This document shows, piece by piece, positions 35,323-47,195 of a DNA stretch of 64,000 bases. The stretch lies in contig JAKSXM010000132.1 in NCBI GenBank assembly GCA_022575985.1, positions 6,696,001 to 6,760,000 of the forward strand, in the 5' to 3' direction. The notes under the pieces are model-generated. The model searched no databases, was not told where the DNA came from, and worked only from the letters and a program-made list of their open reading frames with translations. Numbering within the stretch: position 1 is the first letter of the stretch; each line of letters starts with the position of its first letter. The translations under genes were made by a program, and so were the position numbers. Source of the stretch: Anagrus nilaparvatae. Taxonomy: Eukaryota; Arthropoda; Insecta; Hymenoptera; Mymaridae.

Positions 35323-35830
35323 GTGGCGTGTAGATGTATTGTATATATAATAATTAACAAGGTCTTAGACCCTAATAAAAAAATAAAGAATCATATCATT
35401 ATAGGTGATTTTAATATTGGTTTAATTAATGGTGATACCAATAGTGAAGAATTTGTTAATAATTTTCTTAAAAATAAAAATACGTTTCCTATTTTAACAA
35501 AATAACTAGACCTAATAATTTTAACATCTCAGGTGGCACCTGTATTGAGAATGTTTTTATAAAAACTACTGGTTTTAATGAATTCTTTTTTTTAAATGCA
35601 CAAAAAGCTTTACAGATCATTTTCCTTTTTTTATCAATATAAAATTTGAAACACCAGTGCCTAATAATGTAACTTTCATTAACTTGATTAATTATAAAAA
35701 AACTATATGTAATCTTGGAATGGGTTTTGATTGGCAATCAGTAACAAAAATAACTGATCTTAATTGTGCTTTGGATTACCTAATTACAGCATTGCAAGAT
35801 TTAACTAAAAGATCTACATATAAATCATAA
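35323..35830 (+). pseudogene. LINE apurinic-type endonuclease remnant
   Basis: Contains HIIIGDFNIGL (the GDFN active-site block), then after frame changes ITRPNNFNISGGTCIENVFI (the counterpart of the ITRP...TxIDNIF block) and TDHFPFFINIKF (the SDH block, with threonine for serine). Frameshifts lie near 35500 and 35600. In intact elements it nicks target DNA; this copy cannot. Confidence 0.7.
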
Positions 35831-35980
35831 GAATTATAAGTATAAAAAAAACGCTGCCAAGTGATTGGCACTATGGTTCCTCATCAACAATAGCAAAATA
35901 TTTATAATAGTCTATTTTATCTAATAAAAATGATGTTTTTTTAATTTTTTTATATGAAAAATATTCAAAAAAAAAATTTG

Positions 35981-36915
35981 AAAAATTACGTATCAGATGG
36001 AAAAAATCATTTAAAAACGAGAATTCTGGATATTAGTACTTTCATAGAAATAAATTAAGTACTAAGTCCAAAAAGAAAAAAAATTATTGTGTTTTTTTAA
36101 TTTTTTTATACAAAAAATTTTGAAAAAAAAATTTTTTTTTAAATTACATATCAGATAGAGAAATCCTTTAAAACCATAAATCTGGATATTAGTACTTTCA
36201 TATAAATAAATTAAGTACTAAGTCCAAAAAGAAAAAAAATTATTGTGTTTTTTTAATCTTTTTATACAAAAAATTTTGAAAAAAAAAATTTCGAAAAATT
36301 ACATATCAAATGGAGAAATCCTTTAAAAACGATGATTCTGGATATTAGAACTTTCCTAGAAATAAATTAGGTATTACGTCCAAAAAGAAAAAAAATTATT
36401 GTACTTTTTTTATTTTTTTATTAAAAAAATTTTGAAAAAAAAAAATATCGAAAAATTACGTATCACATGAAATAATCATTTAAAAACGATAATTCTAAAT
36501 ATTCGTACTTTCGTAGAAAAATATTAAGTACTACATCCTAAAAAAAAAAAAAATTGGCTTTTTTTATATTTTTTGGCGGCAAAAATTTTGAGAAAAAAAT
36601 TTTCAAAAAATTAAGTATCAGTTTCAAAAAATTACTTTTATAGAGGTTCTTAAAACTAGTACTTCCGTGGAAATAAATTAGGTACTACGTCCAAAAAGAA
36701 AAAAAAAATTTGTGTTTTTTGTATTTTTTTGTGAAAAAAATTTTGGGAAAAAAATTTTCAAAAAATTAAGTATCAGATTCGAGATATCGAGTAAAAACCA
36801 TACTTTCAAATATAAGTACTTTCGTGGAAATAAATGAGGTATTACATCCAAATTAAAAAAAAAAAAAAGTACCTCGAGCTTTTTTGGCGAAAAAAATTTT
36901 GAAAAAAAAATTAGG
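35981..36915 (+). repeat. Tandem array, six units of about 156 bp
   Basis: Unit starts (AAAAATTACGTATCAGATGG-like) fall at about 35981, 36140, 36295, 36451, 36606 and 36761. Each unit also has GATATTAGTACTTTCATAGA and ATTAAGTACTAAGTCCAAAA words plus long A/T runs. It ends at a CACCGGTTACAGTGCGACAT boundary next to (CATA)n. Same family, opposite orientation, at 29085-29770. Confidence 0.75.
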
Positions 36916-36960
36916 TCTTAATGTCGTGTTGGCTGTGAAATATCACCGGTTACAGTGCGA

Positions 36961-36975
36961 CATACATACATACAT

Positions 36976-37006
<31 letters not shown>

Positions 37007-37007
37007 G
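36961..37007 (+). repeat. (CATA)n/(CA)n microsatellite
   Basis: About eight CATA units followed by CACACACACA, at the edge of the 156-bp array. Confidence 0.85.
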
Positions 37008-37276
37008 ACTTTTTTTAAAAACCGGTTTTTTAGCTTCCTGAGGTCTCAAAACGTGCTTATATGCTAAAATATCGAAAATAAAAATTTCACCTATCACAAA
37101 GGTTCCTCTATGAGGAACCAATACATGGGTTACCTAAGGTATAATTAAATCTTCCAGGATTAAAAATAAACTTTATGTTAATTATAAAAAAAAATTCATG
37201 ATCTTTTAGCTAAGGATAAATATTTTTCATAATTAAAAATATACAAAAAATTTGTTTTGTCACAGGGTGAAAACCC

Positions 37277-37930
37277 GTGACATTTTTATATGAAAATTTT
37301 GAATTATTTATATTTAAATTTTTGCCGCTCTGCCCTGATTCGACTGTGATCTCAGACCAATCAGGAATCGATACTCGAACGGAGAAAAAGAGAAGCGCTC
37401 GCGCGCGCCGAGGCAGATTGATGGTAGCCATCACAGAGTGCAGACGTGCATCTTTTTCGTCTCATTAACTAAATCTTAGACTTTTTGTTTGGTTTGTGTT
37501 ATTAATTTAGCTTAATTTGAGTTCATTTTCACATAAAATCAGTGATTTGTGATAAGAAAAATTAATATTAAAAATATTAATTTTATATTTATTATATGGT
37601 GATTATTATACCAATAACATTACAGAAGCACGCAGTCGTTTCCTGTAATTTATAATAATAAACTAATTTGTGTGAAATTCGAATATAAAATTTCGGATTT
37701 TAATCATTTGAACAATTGGACAATATCAAGAAAGAATTAAGGTTCATTTTGTTATTCTCCGAAGCTCATCGACAAGAATATCTTCAACTCGATCTTCAAG
37801 GTTAATACATCAAAATTAATTGCGTATGTGTGCTCTCGGGTTTTTAGTTAGGTTAATTTTCGTATTTTTCTACTAATTAATTAATATTTAATTGTACGGA
37901 TTAATTTTGTAATATTTAGTAAATATAATT
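37277..37930. promoter_or_regulatory. CpG-rich patch, possible promoter/5' exon
   Basis: 37320-37460 is sharply less AT-rich than its surroundings and holds GCGCTCGCGCGCGCCGAG. Downstream is an ordinary AT-rich leader with AAG|GTTAAT at about 37800, which would fit a splice donor. No coding exon could be tied to it. It could equally be the 5' region of an inserted element. Confidence 0.22.
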
Positions 37931-38529
37931 GGGAGGTGGATTTCTACCTTACCCAGTTCTTAACTGGACACGGGTACTTCCGTGTCATGTTGAAGCATTG
38001 GCATAAGGTGGCAACAAAGGAGTGCTTGCACTGTCCGGGCGTGGATGATACAGTAGAGCACACATTTTTCGAATGTGTTCGCTACTCGGAGGGGCGCCCG
38101 CCCTTCCCGATTTGGAGGCCGGAGACGGTGGTCCCGGAAATGCTACGGAGTTCCGAAAACTGGAACAAAGTAGCAGAGTACGTAAGGACCACCTTGTTGC
38201 AGAAGAAGGAGGAGGGCTTTCTATCGTAGAGAGCTCTCCTGCCCCTAGGCAGGGGGGAAGGCAGCGGCCAGCTGCCTAGGCTGCGCGTCCCAAACTGAAG
38301 TTATACCTGAAAAGGGAGTTCCGGTTTGGGACAAACAAGCGCGGGGGATTTAAAGTGTGTTTATCCAGTAAGAATCTGGGGCGTAGCCGGCGACCGCGTT
38401 CGCTGGTGGTCTCCCAGTTGTACACTTTGTACAACTGGGCGGTCATGGAAATTTGCGGGTCTTTAAGGCCCGCAAACACTCCATGGCTGATGTAAGATTC
38501 ACATATTTCCCTTAAAAAAAAAAAAAAAA
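37931..38529 (+). mobile_element. 5'-truncated R1-like LINE, copy 1
   Basis: Matches the 3' half of the element at 60149-61319 in opposite orientation with very few differences. It begins GGGAGGTGGATTTC and ends in A16 (38514-38529). It holds the last about 98 codons (37933-38229) and the 3' untranslated region. No clear target duplication; only AATT is shared at the edges. Confidence 0.85.
37933..38229 (+). pseudogene. R1-like LINE polyprotein C-terminus
   Basis: About 98 codons, open to the stop. They include DFYLTQFLTGHGYF and the CCHC knuckle CLHCPGVDDTVEHTFFEC, the R1-clade C-terminal zinc knuckle. The upstream enzyme domains are missing because the insertion is truncated, so it is non-functional. 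Confidence 0.8.
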
Positions 38530-38854
38530 TTGCTTATGCGGAAAGACGCCCTAATCTCCCATGCTCTTATAATTTTCCCCTTAATATTTGTATCCGGCTT
38601 TTCTTAGAATTTAAGTATTTTCTGTAAATAATGTTTTCTTTTTATATATTGGTATAGTTTCGATATTTGCTGTAAAATATCGTGGCGCTCAACGAGCATT
38701 TTATTTAATTAAAAATTATAATTAACAAATATAAATCTATAATTTATTTATTTATAATTTCTCTCTTTTCCTTATAAATTAAATTTCAAGGTAAGCCTCT
38801 TTAGTTATATTTCTCCCGTCGTTAAAAACCGGCCACATATTTTGTTAATATTGT
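38530..38854. other. AT-rich segment between LINE pieces
   Basis: Contains a perfect short stem (GATATTT/AAATATC around 38660-38682) but no identifiable element. It may be the tail of the inserted block that splits the Jockey/CR1-like LINE. Confidence 0.3.
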
Positions 38855-39036
38855 TTTTAAAGCTAAACTTAAATATAATAATGAACAATTCAAGAGCAAA
38901 CTTAATAATGCTCGAAGGCTTTGGAAGTTCATAAATTCTAAGATCAAAAAATCAACTCCTAAAGCCTTTGACATTGATTATGTAAACACAAATAGTAGCG
39001 GTGTCATATATAATAAATATGCTATTGCAAATGAGT
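38855..39036 (+). pseudogene. LINE endonuclease-RT linker remnant
   Basis: In one open frame: KAKLKYNNEQFKSKLNNARR, LWKFINSKI and then ANEF. This is the linker between endonuclease and reverse transcriptase in CR1/Jockey-type LINEs (RNxxR...W..IN...K; IAxxFN). It is interrupted exactly at the NEF step by the MITE at 39041. Confidence 0.6.
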
Positions 39037-39040
39037 TTAA

Positions 39041-39575
39041 GGAGTTGCGAGGGTAAATAGAAATGATGACAGAACTGAATGAAACAGGAAAATTATTAAA
39101 TTTAAACATTTTTAAAGTTGAATAGAACTTGGTTTTACCTTTGTTACCACATTAATTTTCATTTTATTGCAAATTAAAAATCGGCAGTTTAACATTGCTC
39201 TTATGGAAATTCATATTTGGAGCTTACAAAAAGTATGATAATGATGAAACAGGGAAATGAAACTAATTAAATATGATAAATAAATTGTCAAAGATTATAT
39301 TTCCAATTTATTTTATCTAGGTTACCACATTCAATCATTAATTATTCGGTAAAAACCAAGTTTTAGCAAGTACCATAACCTAAAATAATAATGTTTTTTC
39401 ATAATTTATAAAATTAAAATAATTTTTTTGCCATTTTTTTGCAATAATATTACATAATAAACACATTTTTTAATATTGTTTAGACTAATTTTATTTTAAA
39501 CTGCAAATTATGAAAAAAAAATAGCGTCAGTAATGTGGATATTTACTCAAATTTTCTATTTACCCTCGTAACTCC
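39041..39575. mobile_element. MITE inside the LINE, TTAA target duplication
   Basis: 535 bp. Ends GGAGTTGCGAGGGTAAATAG and CTATTTACCCTCGTAACTCC form a 23-bp terminal inverted repeat with one mismatch. TTAA lies on both sides (39037-39040 and 39576-39579). Removing the element plus one TTAA makes the LINE frame read continuously as NEFNEFYRNIG, a normal CR1/Jockey motif. This proves insertion and the TTAA duplication, as for piggyBac-type transposition. No coding capacity. Confidence 0.85.
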
Positions 39576-39579
39576 TTAA

Positions 39580-40560
39580 TGAATTCTATAGGAACATTGG
39601 CCTCAAACTAGCCTCAAAGGATTAGAATAATAACTCAGAAAATAACCTCACTGTAAACAACTATAAAACTTTCTTGAAATTACTAAAACCATATTTTCTA
39701 TGCCTAAAAAGTAGATGCAGGAATTGACAATATTACATACATAATACAATATTATATACATAAAAACGATTAAAAAATTTTTGTCTTTTATTAGTGCTCC
39801 ATTAAATTATATTTTTAACCTATGCATTTTATATAATACATGGCGGAACTGTCTTAAGTCTGCTGATATTGTACCAATATTCAAACAAGGCAATAAACAT
39901 CTAACAACTAACTATAGACCTATCTCTCTCATAACCAATCTGGAAAAGGTTTTTGAGAAGTTAATACATAATCGACTAATAAATAATATTTATTTGAAAT
40001 AATCTAATATCCAAAAATCAATTTAGACTTTTAAGAAATATTGGTAATAAAGAGGCCCTTGCTAAAGTCAGTGATTTGATCTACAGCAATATAGATAATA
40101 AACTTCAACAGTCATCACTTTTTTGGAATTAGAAAAGGCTTTCGATACAGTAAATCACAAAATCCTACTATCAAAATTCAAAACTTTACAGATATGGCGT
40201 GAGAGGTGAGCTTCTGGAGTTTTTAGAGAATTATTTAACACATAGGAAGCAAAGAGCGAGGCAAAAAGTGAAATTAAATAATGTACTGAGTGAATTCAGA
40301 GATGTGTCATTTGGTACACCCCAAGCTTCAATACTTGGCCCTCTGCTATTCATCTCTCCCTGAGGACTATATTTTTTCTTATGCAGAAGATACTGCAATT
40401 CTAAGTAGTGAATCAAAACTATGTATCTCTAAATAAGGAGAAAATAGTTTTCATGGCGTATGGTTCCTATACTAATGTTCTAACAGCATACCTAAAAACA
40501 TAGATGTTTACATTGAGGATTATAAATTACTCAGAGTAGAAAAAGTTAAATACTTAGTGT
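39580..40560 (+). pseudogene. Jockey/CR1-like reverse transcriptase remnant
   Basis: 39720-40002 reads AGIDNIT, then CLKSADIVPIFKQGNKH and NYRPISLITNLEKVFEKLIH, the finger and first palm blocks. After frameshifts come RNIGNKEALAKV, FGTPQASILGPLLF (about 40311-40352; the GVPQGSILGPLLF block) and FSYAEDTAIL near 40377, where the FADD/YADD box is changed to YAED. Later parts dissolve into stops. Inactive. Confidence 0.72.
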
Positions 40561-40921
40561 TACTTAGTATTAATTTTCTCTGCGATTTTGGAAAAAATGC
40601 TTTTTGTCTTAGTTCTAGATAAAGCCTTTCAGCAGCCTCGAGATCAAATTGAAAAGCATATGTACATTTTATGAATAATTGAGACCCTAGCACAGTCAAT
40701 ATTCTATCCAGTAAACCCTTACTTATAGTATTCCCCTTAGTCAAATATTAATACAAAATAACGAAGTGACTGTATTTGTTATAAATAAAAAAAATGTTAA
40801 TTTAATTCCCACTAATTATAATTCTATTTTAATCATGCGTTATAATAAATCATTAAAGATTTATTATACCATCCACTTTGGATTATATAATGAGACCAAA
40901 TGAATAGTATATTAAGTATCA

Positions 40922-41120
40922 AGGGCGTAAAAGTTTTGGCACTAGCGTGAGCACTAGCACGAGTGCTCGGCGAAGCCGGGCACGAGTGATATGTGTTCAC
41001 GCAAGTGTCTAAAGTATTTCGCCCATGGTGCTTACACTATTTTTTGCCCACCTAGGCGTAGAACGAGTGCAGAAAATTCTTTAAGCACGAGTTTTACGCC
41101 CGGGAGGGCAAAAAGGTATA
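40922..41120. repeat. GC-richer repeat with GGGCGTAAAA/TTTTACGCCC ends
   Basis: The left edge has GGGCGTAAAAG and the right edge GAGTTTTACGCCCGG. The interior has a hairpin-like GCTCGGCGAAGCCGGGC and repeated CACGAGTG words. Looks like a short inverted-repeat element; class unknown. Confidence 0.45.
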
Positions 41121-43342
41121 CTTGAGATACAAGGAAGTCTAAGAATAGCCTAAAAAATCCTATTTTATAGCATAGAACCTTGTTAGTTAGGGGGTCTAAT
41201 ATCTAGGCATAGTAGAGTAAACTAAAGGTATAAGGTATTTCCTAAACTATCACAACCTATCCTGATTGTTAAAAGCAAATTGGCTTCCTAAACAGTTGAC
41301 ACTCCCCTTTTAACCAAAAACATATTAAGTTTGAATTTGTTAAAAAAAAATTATACGTTCATTAATCTTATGAAAGAAATGTAAACGCTTTCTTAAAACC
41401 AATGCCAATATTTCGTGATTCATTTATTAGATCACCTCAGTTAAAATTTTCAAAACTATTACAAAGAAATGGACTTAAAATATTACGTTTTAAAATGGTT
41501 TAAATAATTCCACAAAAGTATCAAACTTAGTATTTCAAGGAATAGGTCTATAAAAATTTATTTTTTTTTATAACAATACCGTTAAAATTTATAAAATAAG
41601 ACATTTTAATAATAGACCCGTATAAAAATATTTATTGAAATAAATTTTTATGAACATTGCAATAAAAAAATTAAAAGTTTAATAAGATAATTAAATTGAA
41701 GTAGTAAATAAAAAATATTTAATTATATTTACGTTTTACGCTTTTTTTTAGTAGTTAAAATAAATTTTATAATCAAATATTATATACATCTTTATGAAGA
41801 TTAAATAAAATGTTGGTAAAATTAATCAATCCTATTATAAATAATATATTTTATTTTTTACTGAAAAAAAAAAATGTATTTTATAAAAATATAAATATAA
41901 CAATAAAAACCTATTTTCTAAAATTTGTAAAAAATATTGGTTTTTTTTTTTAAACTATAAGTGTAGCATAAAAATAATATTTTTCCATTGTTTAAAAAAA
42001 AAAAATTTATTCAAATATTCAATTTTTATATTTTGAAATGATTTTTATTTCCAAAAAAAAGTTAAACAAGTTAAACATTTTGACTATTCAGTTGTAAAAC
42101 TAAGCGTAGAATTTTTGGTATTTATTTTGAACCTAATCAGGCAAGAAACATTGTTCAGAATTTATGAAATGGATTTTTCTGGATTTAGTACAAATTATAA
42201 GGAACTAATAATAAAAAATTACTAATATTTTTACATGTATTTTTACAACTTTTTTCATATTTTAAGTAGTTTTACTGTAACAATGATTTTTTTAAAATAC
42301 TTACAAAATTAAAATTAAAAAATCTACTGAATTAAGGCACAAAACTGCACCATGGTGCATTTGAATAAAAATTTTTATGTACAAAAATAAAAAATTTTTT
42401 TAATGCAAAAATAACAAATTTGAAATGAAATAAATTAACTTAAAAATTAAAATTAAAATAAACTGATTTTTATTCTAGAAAGAACAAACGAAGTTCTTAT
42501 TCTTACTAATAATGAAGTATACTAAAAATTTAAAAAAATAAATAAATTAAAAAATAATATACAAACACAGCACTACAAAAATTTAAAATCAGTAACGTTA
42601 TAGAAAAATTTTTTTTGCAATATATTATAATAAAAAATTTTAATATCAGTTTATCAAATAATTGAGCTGATACACAACACATAATAGTTAATGAACAATG
42701 AAATTGGCCATTTCAATAAAGCTAATAGTAATTATACTATGTATGCAGGACAAAACTAATATTGACATCGTTCTTTTCATTATCAGCATAGTATTATATA
42801 TTAATTACATTAATGATGCTAATTTTCATGAAATCAAATATAATAAGATTTAAAGTCATTGATTTTATTTTTATTGATTTTTAAACTTGAAAAAGTATAC
42901 TAATTAGTTAAAAAGGAAAAAAAATTGAACAAGTATTGGATAATTAAGCTTGTTGATAGCAATTATCTCGAAATACTAAACCATAAAAAATTACTTTCTC
43001 AATAGTCTTTTATAGTTTTTTGCTATTTAATTTCTCACTTACTGATGAAAACACTCGTTAGTTTTCTTTTATTTTAACAGACCTAAACATAGTTTTATTG
43101 GTATATGTACATAGCTATAGTCAGTATTCTCAAACATTTACAGATAAGCAAGCAAACTTGTATAACATTAATTAAAATCAATGATATAAAACAAATTACG
43201 GTTGTATGAAACTAAGACTACTTATCCGGGAAAAAAATTTCAGATCTGATCAGATCAGATTTTAGAGCTGCATTTTCTACAATTATAAGGTAAACTCTTG
43301 TGAGTGGCTGTGGTGGTGCCAACTGTCCATAAAATAAATATA
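41121..43342. other. Long AT-rich stretch, no gene seen
   Basis: No supportable coding, RNA or repeat feature. The short palindromic word AGATCTGATCAGATCAGATT near 43242 is the only structure noted. Confidence 0.4.
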
Positions 43343-43748
43343 TACACTGTAAAAAGTAACTTCCTTAGATTAAAAAAAAAATAGAATGTTTTCAAAAAAT
43401 TAGTAAATTTTCAAAAAAATTTGTAAATATTCGAAAAAAATCGTAAATTTACTAAATTTAGTATACTATCGAAAAATTCAAGAATTGTCAATTTTTTTTT
43501 GTGAATTTACGAAAAAAGTTATAAACTCAAAATTATTTTTCGTAAATTTACAACAATTTTTTGTGAATTTTTGAAAAAAATTTGTAAATTATTAATTTTT
43601 TTTGCGAATTTACAAAAAAAATCGAGAATTTTCGAATGTAAATTTTTGGTTTTTTTCCAATATTTAAAAATTTTTTCGAAAATTTACTAATTTTTCGAAA
43701 ATGTTCTAATTTGTTTGTTAATAAAAGTAAGTTATTTTTTACAGTGTA
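43343..43748. mobile_element. MITE, TACACTG family, copy B
   Basis: 406-bp foldback bounded by TACACTGTAAAAAGTAACTT and TTATTTTTTACAGTGTA; same interior organisation as copies at 262 and 57745. TA at both edges. Non-coding. Confidence 0.8.
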
Positions 43749-44662
43749 TGTTTATTTTTATTTATCATTTATTTCAGATTTTATCGAATAATTGTAGAAA
43801 CTCCCTAAAATCCATGGAATAACAGGTCAATATAATCCATGCTGCAGTTAAGTTTTTATTGATTAATATAGAAAATTTCTCAAAAATAAGTTTTATTATT
43901 AAGTATTCATGGCTGTTACTAGCTTATAAATATTGCGTGTTCTTATTAAAACTAATATCCTTTTACCAAAATTAAAAATCAAAAAAGATTGACTAGTTTA
44001 AAATTCATACCATTATTATCTCTGCTCTTTTACTTTTTTGATCTCAATTTCTATTAGGAAATAAAATCGACTGGAGAAGATGATTGAAACGTACATTAGC
44101 ACCGGATGAAAAGTACGGAAGTTAGTCTTGACTGATAATGGAGTCACTTTTAATGTAGGTGTGGGCAAACATACTTGTAAAATTTAAGTAAGAAATTTCG
44201 CGTGTATAAAGAACATAAAAAAACATTATTTTTTTATACAAGAGAAACTTTTTTATATTGATGGTTACTTGAGCCATTTAAAAGTAAAAATTATAGACTT
44301 TTAAAGCTTACATTACTTTTAAAAAAAATATTAAGTGCACTTAACTTTATTAGAATTTTACTTTCTTTAAAATAGTATATGATAAATTTAAATAAAGATT
44401 ATTTTAATCGTATTATTACTTCAAAATAACGTGATGTTTTTTTTAGATACCAGTAGAAATGGATCCTGGGATACGAAGAATGCCTTAAAACCCAGATTTT
44501 CAATTAAACTGGCTGACAGAATGGCTGATAGTGTCATTTGAACAGAAAAAGTTAACGTTTTGAACTCATTTTCACATCAAATTAAAGAATAGCAAAATAT
44601 TAACACTTTAAAGATCAAATTAGTTAATTAGGAGTTTAAAGATACGTGTGTTTTCACAAATT
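43749..44662. other. AT-rich, no gene seen
   Basis: No supportable feature. Confidence 0.4.
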
Positions 44663-44947
44663 TTAAGAGTTCTGTCCGGACGCAATTTTTGCAGCTGTAA
44701 CCCAATCCCGTAAACGGACGCTTTCTCACCTACTTATAGCTTCAATTTTAATTAAAATAAAAAATGAAAAGCAGAAAAATTTTCCATGACAGTGCAAAGT
44801 TGTCCCAACTTTAGAATTTTCCGGAGATTATTTTTCTGCTTTTCATTTTTTATTTTAATTAAAATTGAAGCTATGAGTAGGTGAGAAAGCGTCCGTTTAC
44901 GGGATTGGGTTACAGCTGCAAACATGGCGTCCAGGCAGAACTCTTAA
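44663..44947. mobile_element. Foldback MITE flanked by TTAA
   Basis: 285 bp including TTAA at each edge. Arms of about 115 bp: TTAAGAGTTCTGTCCGGACG on the left, then AACCCAATCCCGTAAACGGA, mirrored by TCCGTTTACGGGATTGGGTT and CAGGCAGAACTCTTAA. The short unpaired centre lies around 44795-44820. TTAA edges suggest a piggyBac-type mechanism, but TTAA could also be part of the palindrome. Confidence 0.7.
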
Positions 44948-45645
44948 GTTGTATGAGACATCCAACATCAACCAGTATACATCATCAGTTATTTTATGTT
45001 TAAATTTTTGACTAGCAGAAAAACTAATACAAAAATTAAAAATACTTCATGTCTTCTGCGGGACATACTGGTCGCTAGAGGGTTGAAAAGTATTGATTTT
45101 ATGGGTTGAGAAACGCAAATAGAATCAATCAACAATAAATTTGTAATAATTTAAATAAATAGTAATAATTGATAAATATTTTATAAATATAAGCAAAATT
45201 TATATTTAATGTCAAATTATTTTTTTTTTTGTTGACTTAGGACTACATTTAATTATCATTTGTACATATTATGAAGTTTATTTTTATTATAAAATTATAG
45301 TATTATTAACTTGTTACTATGTAACATAATGTAAATAAAATATGTAAACAAAGGTGGAAACGCCTGTAAAATTTTAAAAAATAAATAAATGAAGATGTTA
45401 TTAATGAAGACATCCCAGATGAGAATTTACCTGGAATTTACGAAGGATTTCGGAGTTTTTTTAAAAACTGAGTTTTAATAAATACTATTTAAATACTTCC
45501 ACTTGAGTGTACTACGAACAAAACTCTATTTCATGTCCGAGAGATTTTTTTGTAACAACTTCATGTATAAAAAAAAAGGCCTTCGGTTACTATTCATATA
45601 ATCTACAAAATACTCAAACGAAAATCTTTTTAAATAAATAAATCT
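44948..45645. other. AT-rich, no gene seen
   Basis: No supportable feature. Confidence 0.4.
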
Positions 45646-45763
45646 CAATAAAAATATATACCAGGTGGAACACAATTACTGCGGATTTTTACATTGATAG
45701 TATTTATCAAAGCAATGTAAATAACCGCGACAATTGCGTTCCACCCGGTATATATTTTTATTG
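45646..45763. repeat. Small foldback repeat
   Basis: 118 bp with arms ATATATACCAGGTGGAACAC / GCGTTCCACCCGGTATATAT and a short loop around 45705. Non-coding. Confidence 0.65.
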
Positions 45764-46511
45764 ATTAGATGGTCATGATAAAAAATACTATTACCGGGTC
45801 ATAGTGAGACCAATAAAGTAATTTATGTGTAAATAAAAATGTTAAGATCGATATTAAGTAAATATCATAAACACATTTCTGAGCAACAGATGGCAGCCAT
45901 ATTGGTCCTACCTTTGTTACTGTTGTTGCCAAAAGACCCTGAAAATAATTATTTAAAGGGGTGTTAAAATGACTGTATAGGCTTAAAATTTATTAATTTA
46001 ACAAAAAAAAAATTAATTTCTGTCACAATAAGTAAAAAATAAGTAAAATATACATAAAAAATAATCCAGTCTGAATCATCTGATTTGAGAACGGTTGGTA
46101 TCAAAATTTTTGTTTTGAAAAATACACACAAAAAATTTTTTTTAAATATTTTTGAACTCATTTTGAGGTTAAGAACTTTGAAAAACGTAATTGTTAGCTT
46201 TTTTGACGGTCTAAACATTGAGATATCTCAGGATAGAGTAAAAACTCCTTTTTTCACACTCAGGGTAACTTGGCCTCAGACTACTTTTCAACATGCTGAT
46301 GTAGGAAAAGTGGCAAATTTTATAGTACGTCATGTCACTCGCAGTTGATGCTTACGTAATAGAAATCTTATTTTATTTTTTGCTTGTTTAAACTTACCAT
46401 TTTAACATTTGATTTAAAAAATCGAAAATTATCTTTTGTATATTCTTTTTTATGTTTTTCTTATATTTTTTCATATAAAAACGATATTTTACCTGCATCC
46501 TAATAAAGGAC
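45764..46511. other. No gene assigned
   Basis: Two overlapping opposite frames (45964-46218 minus and 46085-46348 plus) are open, but neither has a recognised domain. Composition is AT-driven. Confidence 0.3.
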
Positions 46512-47195
46512 TTAAGGTTGAATCAGGTAGAAATAGCATTTTTTGGGTAAAAATTTCTGGAGATCGAAACTTCTGGAATGTTTAATATTTTTAGCCATTG
46601 ATCATGTTATGTGTCCCTTAAAATTAAAAACAAAAATTTTGAAAATTTATTGACTACAGACGGAGATATTAGCGCTTGAAATTTCATTAATTTTTGAGGT
46701 ACTTAATTAATCAAGACTTTTTTATAAATAATCTGATTTTAAAAATCTTTGAATATAATATTTAAGACATTATTTAGCATCGATTCACTTAAAAAAATTT
46801 TGATTTTCTGTTTTGCCCCGAATAAATTGATTTTTTGAAAAATTTAGGTTAGGCCAAAAATCAAAAAACTTGAAATGTATTTCACATTATTGTTAAAAAT
46901 TGAGATTTTTTTTAGTGAATCGATGCTAAATAATGTCCTAAATATTATATTCAAAGATTTTTAAAATTAGATTATTTATAAAAAAGTCTTGATTAATTAA
47001 GTACCTCAAAAATTAATGAAATTTCAAGCGCTAATATCTCCGTCTGTAGTCAATAAATGTTCAAAAATTTTTTTTTTAATTTTAAGGGACACGTAACATG
47101 ATCAATAGCTAAAAATATTAAACATTTCAGAAGTTTCGATCTCCAGAAATTTTTACTCAAAAAATGCTATTCATATCCACCTGATTCAACCTTAA
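46512..47195. mobile_element. Long palindrome flanked by TTAA
   Basis: 684 bp: TTAAGGTTGAATCAGGT at the left mirrors ACCTGATTCAACCTTAA at the right. Arms of about 320-330 bp meet near 46855 (shared words GGAGATCGAAACTTCTG, GACTACAGACGGAGATATTA and AGCATCGATTCACT). TTAA at both edges. No coding frame. Non-autonomous element, possibly piggyBac-mobilised. Confidence 0.75.

Larger units (their letters stand above)
35300..40770 (+). mobile_element. Jockey/CR1-like LINE relic split by insertions
   Basis: Endonuclease, connecting region and reverse transcriptase pieces occur in order on the plus strand at 35323-35830, 38855-39036, 39580-40010 and 40010-40560. The gaps are occupied by a 156-bp tandem array, a truncated R1-like LINE with a GC-rich upstream segment, and a TTAA-flanked MITE. 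All coding parts have frameshifts and stops. Limits are approximate. Confidence 0.7.

Noticed and set aside
38655..38700. Minus-strand GATATTT/AAATATC stem followed by GAAAC
   Set aside because: No CTGANGA precedes the stem; the resemblance to a hammerhead is limited to a hairpin next to GAAAC.
40966..40982. GCTCGGCGAAGCCGGGC hairpin considered as a terminator or operator
   Set aside because: It is part of a short inverted-repeat element in eukaryotic DNA; no transcription unit ends there.
45964..46348. Overlapping opposite frames of 84 and 87 codons
   Set aside because: AT-driven composition and mutual overlap; no recognised motif on either strand.
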